Assembly (NCBI GenBank): GCA_037952775.1 | Contig: JBANAY010000003.1 | Location: 17,918,001-17,982,000 of the forward strand | Direction: 5' to 3' | Source: Clonostachys chloroleuca | Taxonomy: Eukaryota; Ascomycota; Sordariomycetes; Hypocreales; Bionectriaceae | Length of the DNA: 64,000 nt | Part shown: positions 58,488 through 64,000 of the stretch, in pieces | How the letters are laid out: every line of letters begins with the position of its first letter | Position numbering within the stretch: position 1 is the first letter of the stretch | Notes under the pieces: model-generated | Seen by the model: the letters and a program-made list of their open reading frames with translations, nothing else | Told to the model about the DNA's origin: nothing | Database searches by the model: none | Program-made: the position numbers and the translations under genes

Positions 58488-60647
58488 TTACTGCCCACCT
58501 TTTTCCTTTATCAGAAGTGCAGTCCCTTCCTTCACAAGCTCCTCCCATTTGCTTTGCCTCAGCTCAGGGAACTCGGGACCCAAGCTGCGTAGCATCTCCT
58601 TGCACATGACTACGCAATTCTCACGGTCAATCCGCTCCATCTGGTCCTTCTGCTTGGGGTCGACCTGCTGCGGCTCCAGCTCGACACCTGCCCCCGTAGG
58701 AAACAATGTCTCCTCTGGAGCCGGTAACCTCTCTGCTTGAGATTCCTCTGTGACGATGTCGTCCGCGCCCTCTTCCGATCCCAGGATGGCTTTGTACAGA
58801 GCACCAGTGACACGATCCCGGAAAGAGAGGCTGAGAAGTAAACCGGCACCGTCCTTTGAGCGGCTCATCAGGGCCAGAACGAACCAGGCTTCGGAGCGTA
58901 GTATAGGCCATTTCTCCTGCGTGACGAGGAATGCCAGGAGCAGACCAACGTCGTGACGTGAGTAGAATTCCTCCCGCCGCTTGCTGTCATCCTCCCTGTC
59001 CTCCGGCTGCTCTGGATCCCACTCGGGTAAGATGGGCTTGACTGGGTTCGAGTGCAGCGCACGGCAGACGACGGCGACTGAGCGGGCGGCTTCCAACTTG
59101 GTCGGCTCGGCATCCGAGCGGGTGAAGAGGGAGGTCATGGCGTGCACGGTGGAGCGGTCGTGCGCGGGGCTCGAGGTGTCGCTGCTGAGACGGGCGCAGA
59201 CGCGCTTCACGTTGGGCACGCAGTTGACCAGGAGGAGGCGCGTGAGCGAGATGGCGGAGAACTGGACTTGGGGCAGCGTGTCCAATGTGAAGATGCGCGG
59301 GATACATGATGAATCCAGCAGGCCTGATAGAAGCTCCTTGTTGGGTGCAGGAATGGCTAGGTTTTTGAGGAATGACAATGCTGCATGGAGAACTTGAGGG
59401 TCTCCGATTTCCGGATTGGAGAGGAGGGCGATTAGGGGCTCGTGAGCTCGATGTGTCTGGACAAGAGCCAATGAGGTCTCGTCAGAGCGAGAGATGTTGC
59501 CCAGCGCAAGGCAAGCTGCTGATATGAGGGCATTGTTGGGGACCTGGAGCCATTGAAGGAGAGTCTCTGGAACTGGGGAGCCCAGAGGGTGGTGAACGGG
59601 GAAGCTGTCATTCGCAGAGATGTCTGACAGGGATGATAACAGTGCAGACCGTAACTGCTTCAGAGCGTCGGCTGAATCTGAATCGTCGATTTGGGTGATA
59701 TCGAAAGCAGTGAGTGAGTGACGATATGCATCAAGGAGGAATCCGAAGTCATCTCCTTGTACCATTGACTCTTGGAAATTGGCACCGGCAAGATAGGCAG
59801 CCGCCGAAGAGGCAAGGGAAACGAAGTCATCCACGTCGTTACTAAAAGGAGGCTGGAAAGCCAGACGGAGAAGGATAGGAACTGTATTTGGGTGTGCCAC
59901 ACTGGCCTCGCTCTCATGCCCAGATAGCAAGAAGAGAATCTTGCAGAAATAAGTCACAAAGGGCGTATAGTTGGTCAAATTTGGTGACTGCAGGAGCGTA
60001 ATGAGCTGTTGGTTCAAGAGGGCCTTGGATGCTGCTATTTGGGCAGGTTCTAGTTTTGGTCGTCAATATGGTTGTTCTGGGCGAATATTTCATCAATGTG
60101 GGATGTGTCTCACCATAGTCGACTAATATGTTATACAGGACTGGTACGGTGAAGGGGATGAGACTCTCATCTTGCAGACGGTGTACGATGGCAACCAGAT
60201 GATTACCCTCGACCACCCGTCCTCGGTTTACGTCTGTATCAGCACAAGAGTTGCCAACAGTCCGTAGAGCGTGCAAGTGAAGCGTTGGGCTGATTCCATC
60301 GAGAGCAACGAATCTAATGAAGAACTCAAGGATCCCTGATTCCCCAAACGGCACCCGCCATGCCACTACAACACTGTGTTAGTGGGGTTTTATCATGGGA
60401 AGTAAGCAGTTGGGGGGATGGGATTTCGGTGCTCACCATCTCGACTGCCGTCACCAATTTTTTCCGCGAGGAGGTCGATCACGGACAAGCTCGAATCCCA
60501 GGCAAGCTGGCATGTAGCCAAAACAGGGGCCAGGAGCTGCGTCCTTCGCTGTACAGCAGCCTCCGAGTCTGAGGCTTCACCGGGATACCCTTCGCTCCCC
60601 TCTCTCTTCAGGAGAAGGGCAATATCATCAGGGGTTAACATAGCCAT
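58488..60647 (-). CDS. Armadillo-repeat protein, SmgGDS (Rap1GDS1)/Bem4-like
   Basis: Probable chaperone or exchange factor for small Rho/Ras GTPases. Exons are complement 60437-60647, 60114-60365 and 58488-60049, with introns of 71 and 64 nt; the product is 674 residues. The N terminus begins MAMLTPDDIALLLKREGS. Splicing gives RDG-VAWRVPFGESGILEFF and later LVDY-EPAQIAASKALLNQQL. The body is made of armadillo-like helical repeats, for example ALRTVGNSCADTDVNRGRVV, SAACLALGNISRSDETSLAL and HAALSFLKNLAIPAPNKELL. The pattern of NCxxD and GNISRSD turns resembles SmgGDS. No membrane segment is present. The precise GTPase partner cannot be read from sequence. A second in-frame ATG lies two codons downstream of the chosen start. 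Confidence 0.8.
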
Positions 60648-61548
60648 TGTTGGTGACGTTGTTGTGGTGCTGAGAAAATGATTATATGAAATGGCGGGGT
60701 TTTGGTAAATGATAAATCCGAAAGGCCCAATCACATATCACGAGAAGGCATCACCTTCTTTCCCCTTCTCTCCTTTACTTGGTGATATACACGAATTGCC
60801 AATGATTTTGCTGCATAAGAGGGAATTCTAATTCTCCAAACAAGTGAATGCTAACAATGGATTGCTGCAGGTAGATCGTTAGGATCTTACATATGGACTA
60901 GGTCCTTTGAGTGCCCCACCCTCTCTGTAACTCTTCGGTGGCTTAGATTGGCCTTTGTACCAAGAAATTGTAGAGAGGAAAAAAAATCTGTAACCAGTCT
61001 AATAGTAACAAACATTCCATTTTTTTATTAGAAACCAACGGGCCGATCTTTTATGGTGGTTATGGATCAAAAGCATAATTCGGGAAGCTTTGTTCTTCGG
61101 AATTGAATGTTATGTTGCGTATAGGGTAGCCCCGGCACTAAACCACAATACTATCGGTAAGATCTGATAAAGACATACCTTCTCTGAATGGGAATCAGTG
61201 CATGGGGAAAAAACTCATAGGCAAACTACAAAAGTTAGCTTATCTAATTGACCATTTATTAGTCTAAAGATGTGATATGGCTTCCTTTCTCGGCTCGATG
61301 GACGCGAAGTAGTGGCTGCAAGACCGGTAATTTATCGGCAAACTCACTTTTTTGCGCCTGGGTTCCCGATTCTCGGCAACATCCGCCGATCTCCGTGTAA
61401 AAATCGACCGTTTGCCTTCTCAAGGCTTCCACAGTCAAAGCGATCGCGCATCCCAGCAGCGAGCCCAGTCGCTCCCACGCACTTCCTGCCCTAGGCCAAC
61501 GACGAAGCCTTGTGCTTGTATTGATAGTGTTGTATTAAATCCGACACA
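60648..61548. other. Divergent intergenic region between the armadillo protein gene and PAM16
   Basis: About 900 bases, AT-rich in the centre (60990-61270). No coding signal is seen. Confidence 0.5.
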
Positions 61549-62128
61549 ATGGTAAGCCTGCCCCCTCAAACTTCCGTATAGGTTCCTTTCGTCCCTCTTC
61601 CTTTTGAGCTGGTTTGCGGCGCATAACCCTCGGCTTGATGTGGTGGTGAAATGGAAATCCTTGGAACATTGGAGGTTTTATATCCAACGATGCTTACACC
61701 TCTCCTTCTAGGCGCACAAATTCGTCATCACAGCCTTCCTCACAGGCTCACGGATCCTCGGCCGCTCCTTCGTCGCCGCCTACCGCCAGGCCCAAGCCTC
61801 CACCGCATACCAGCGTGCCCAGGCCAAGAACGGGAACGCCGCGGGCGGCCGCACCCTCGCCGGGAGCATGACCCTCGACGAGGCCTGCCGCATCCTCAAC
61901 GTCAAGCCCCCCGCCGGGGGCCAGGCCAACATGGAGGAGGTCGTCGAGCGCTACAAGCGTCTCTTCGACGCCAACGAACCCCAGAAGGGCGGCAGCTTCT
62001 ACCTCCAGAGCAAGATCGTCCGTGCCAAAGAACGGTTCGAGGCTGAGCTGGGACCTATAAGAGAAAAGCTGGAAGCGGAGGCGGAGATAAAAGAAGGGTT
62101 CAAGCCAAAGGTTTACAAGGACCGGTAG
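61549..62128 (+). CDS. PAM16: Mitochondrial import motor subunit PAM16/TIM16
   Basis: J-like protein that pairs with Pam18/Tim14 and regulates mitochondrial Hsp70 at the TIM23 channel on the matrix side. Exons are 61549-61551 (the ATG alone) and 61712-62128, with a 160-nt intron; the product is 139 residues. The N terminus (MAHKFVITAFLTGSRILGRS, then FVAAYRQA) is the hydrophobic membrane-anchoring part. The J-like domain runs from TLDEACRILNVKPPAGGQAN through VVERYKRLFDANEPQKGGSF to KIVRAKERFEAELG. It lacks the HPD tripeptide of true J proteins, as expected for PAM16. The C terminus is charged (KEGFKPKVYKDR). The single-codon first exon is confirmed by GTAAGC right after the ATG and CTAG|GCG at the acceptor. 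Confidence 0.95.
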
Positions 62129-62561
62129 GCGATGGACCGGAGGGGAAAGCAGCATGCTTGAAACGACCTCCCCAAAAAAAATTCACGACTTCTCGGGTTA
62201 CCCCTCCCCTTGTTCTGGCCCTGTTTGACAAAGCCCATCCAGGAGCCGGCAGGGTTGACACATCGTGGGCCTGAGGCGCGGAAACGAAAAATCTATTGCG
62301 AGGGAAAACCACCCTCCCATGTATTACATGTACATCTTCTCTCTACTGCAGCATGGCACGGCGTTTCTGGACTGATAGATAATAAGGGCTCGCAGAGTCA
62401 ATGACCGGTGGCTGGGCTAGACGAAACCAGAAAAAAAGGCCTTTTTTAGTAGTCTATAGTGTAAATATACTTTGTCCACTATACTCCGTTCTGCATGCAG
62501 CAGTGTCCGGCTTTTGAATGATAAGAAAGTGCCTTGCTATCCAAGGCAATGCCGTGAGGCT
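62129..62561. other. Intergenic region between convergent PAM16 and biotin ligase
   Basis: Facing 3' flanks; only chance ORFs. Confidence 0.5.
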
Positions 62562-64000
62562 CTATAGTTTTTTCCGGAGCAGTCCCTTCCAGTAATCAAA
62601 ACTGTTTTCGTCGCTCTGCAGCGCCCAGAGTTTTCCGGTGCCTCTTCCGTGCATGTCGATCTCTTCAACACGGAGCATCCCCCAATCCCTTGTGATGCCG
62701 AGAACTCTGGCTCTGACACCACCTTCTGCCTCCAGGGTCACTTCCTGCCCAGTATGCAACCAGTGTTTGTAGTAGCGTTTCTCAAGGTCGGTTGAAAAGC
62801 CCTGGCGAAGGAATTGGGCATGTAGGGACTCGAAAGTGGTCAAGAAGCGTGCCAGTAACGTCTCGATACGCAAAGGTGCGACGCCCGGGGGAGGAGATCC
62901 GAAAGAGATATCGTGGGTTTCCGATTGGTGGCGTTTACACCGACGCCCAGGACGGTCTGATAGTTACCGTTGAAATAGGCACATTGTGACAAGATGCCAC
63001 CGATTTTGGTATAAGTCGGTTGGTTCTTGGGCGAGGTTGGATCGAGGGCATCTATACGAAATGGAATAAGTGCATGTCTCAACCGACACCGTTTCGTAGG
63101 CTGAACGTACATATGTCATTTGGCCATTTTAGTTTCACGGGCATTGCTTCGTAGCCCTCATCGTAGGATTGGATGGCTTCCACAGTCGCAATAGCGGCGA
63201 GATACTGGAAAAATACAATGGGATGGGACATTGACAGATGGCCTGGATGATTGATAATTGTTGAGAAGATGAGACAGCCCGGCGGTGCAATGAAGACGTT
63301 TGTTCCGCGTCCGCGTGCAGCAACTTGAGTCGTAGCAGCGACAGTGAAACCTGTGGGAAGCTGCTCTAGCAACTTGGGATTCCTGCTCTGTTTTTAGCAT
63401 CTTGGATAAAGGGTGACTGGGACACGTTCATACTTCTCCACGATAGTGTTAGTGCTGGTCAAAACCTCGCCGTACATCAGAATGCTTCCCCAACCCTCTG
63501 GCTTGCCTTCGAGCAATTGGTACTTCTTTAGGCTGGAGTAATATAATTTGTGGTCGAACTGAGGTGTTTCGCCTACGGAAGGCAATGAACTCTCATGACA
63601 GACAAGCTCTTTGATAACTTTGCTGTAATCCACAAAATGATTGCCATCGGTGGTAGGAAGTGACGATTTTAGTTCACTCATGTCAAGAGATGTCTCGTCA
63701 CTGCGGATCCTGAAGGTGTCAACCTCGCCCCTGATAAACTCTTGACCGTCTTCTTTCTCAATGATGGAGTTCCAAGAACTGAGAAGCTCCGAAACCTCGG
63801 AGTTATTGATCGAGGTGAGATGTAGACTGGACAAGGCAGGCAAACCCCCGCCCCCTTGGACAGGCTCAAGGCCTAATTTAGTGAAGAGCCCGCGCAGCAA
63901 GGACATCCTAGCAGCATCAGCAGCCCCAATACTTTCAATGAGTTTATCGTAGTTGGGTACATTGGGATGCGGGTTCAGATTTGCCGGAGAAAACCTGTCG
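62562..64000 (-). CDS. BPL1: Biotin-protein ligase (holocarboxylase synthetase), 5' end beyond the window
   Basis: Attaches biotin to carboxylases via biotinyl-AMP. The window holds the C-terminal part: complement 63434-64000 (open to the edge), 63111-63382 and 62562-63051; introns are 51 and 59 nt. The edge segment (FSPANLNPHPNVPNYDKLIE, then SIGAADAARMSLLRG) closes the N-terminal glutaminase-like domain. The ligase domain has EVLTSTNTIVEK, GFTVAATTQVAARGRGTNVF (the biotin-AMP loop, with AARGRG for the usual GRGRG), KLKWPND spliced to IYALDPTSP, KIGGILSQCAYFNGNYQTVL and GVGVNATNRKP. The C-terminal SH3-like domain includes YKHWLHTGQEVTLEAEGGVR. The frame breaks at a G5 run, 62887-62891; one more base joins SDLLP to PGVAPLRIETLLARF. 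The start is not in the window. Confidence 0.93.

Overview
The window is nuclear DNA of a filamentous ascomycete, subphylum Pezizomycotina and probably class Sordariomycetes. Evidence: introns mostly 50-100 nt with GTAAGT/GTATGT-type donors and CTAAC-type branch sites; single-gene units on both strands; fungal forms of HIS7, ARO4, VAC7, PRP6/Prp1, a Pex23-type peroxin and mL50; and several Pezizomycotina-style conserved proteins of unknown function. No tRNA, rRNA, CRISPR array or intact transposon was seen. The species cannot be named from the sequence.

Layout. 0.9-6.3 kb: ornithine decarboxylase antizyme (+, with a programmed +1 frameshift), HIS7 (-), a TFIIIC triple-barrel subunit (+). 8.5-23.2 kb: VPS62 (+), two large proteins of unknown function (-), ribosomal protein uL16/RPL10 (-), a coiled-coil protein (+). 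23.2-30.3 kb: a gene-poor island holding remnants of at least two degenerate coding regions. 30.3-42.6 kb: VAC7 (+), 18S rRNA dimethylase DIM1 (-), PRP6 (+, divergent from DIM1), a small 'calcofluor white hypersensitive'-type membrane protein (-), a Pex23-family peroxin (-). 43-47 kb: a 16-bp minisatellite, a tiny split metallothionein-like gene (-) and two putative orphan ORFs. 47.3-64 kb: mitoribosomal mL50 (-), a small membrane protein (+), ARO4-type DAHP synthase (-), an unknown conserved protein (+), a COX14-domain protein (-), ribosomal protein eL13 (+), a SmgGDS/Bem4-like armadillo protein (-), PAM16/TIM16 (+) and biotin-protein ligase (-, running off the right edge).

These are mainly housekeeping genes without operon-like grouping: amino-acid biosynthesis (HIS7, ARO4), polyamine control (antizyme), ribosome production (RPL10, RPL13, DIM1, mL50), splicing (PRP6), Pol III transcription (TFIIIC), mitochondrial biogenesis (PAM16, COX14-like) and vacuole or peroxisome membrane biology (VAC7, VPS62, Pex23-like).

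The most unusual observation is the 380-nt second intron of DIM1. It is a patchwork of short diverged copies of other loci in this window: a PRP6 exon, a VPS62 exon, two pieces of the VAC7 intron, and the 3' flank of the orphan ORF at 46.8 kb. All copies lie in the same orientation as their donors. Separately, the antizyme, DIM1 and biotin ligase genes each show apparent frameshifts at C or G runs, and each is repaired by one extra base per run. This suggests systematic homopolymer under-calling in the assembly rather than three dying genes.
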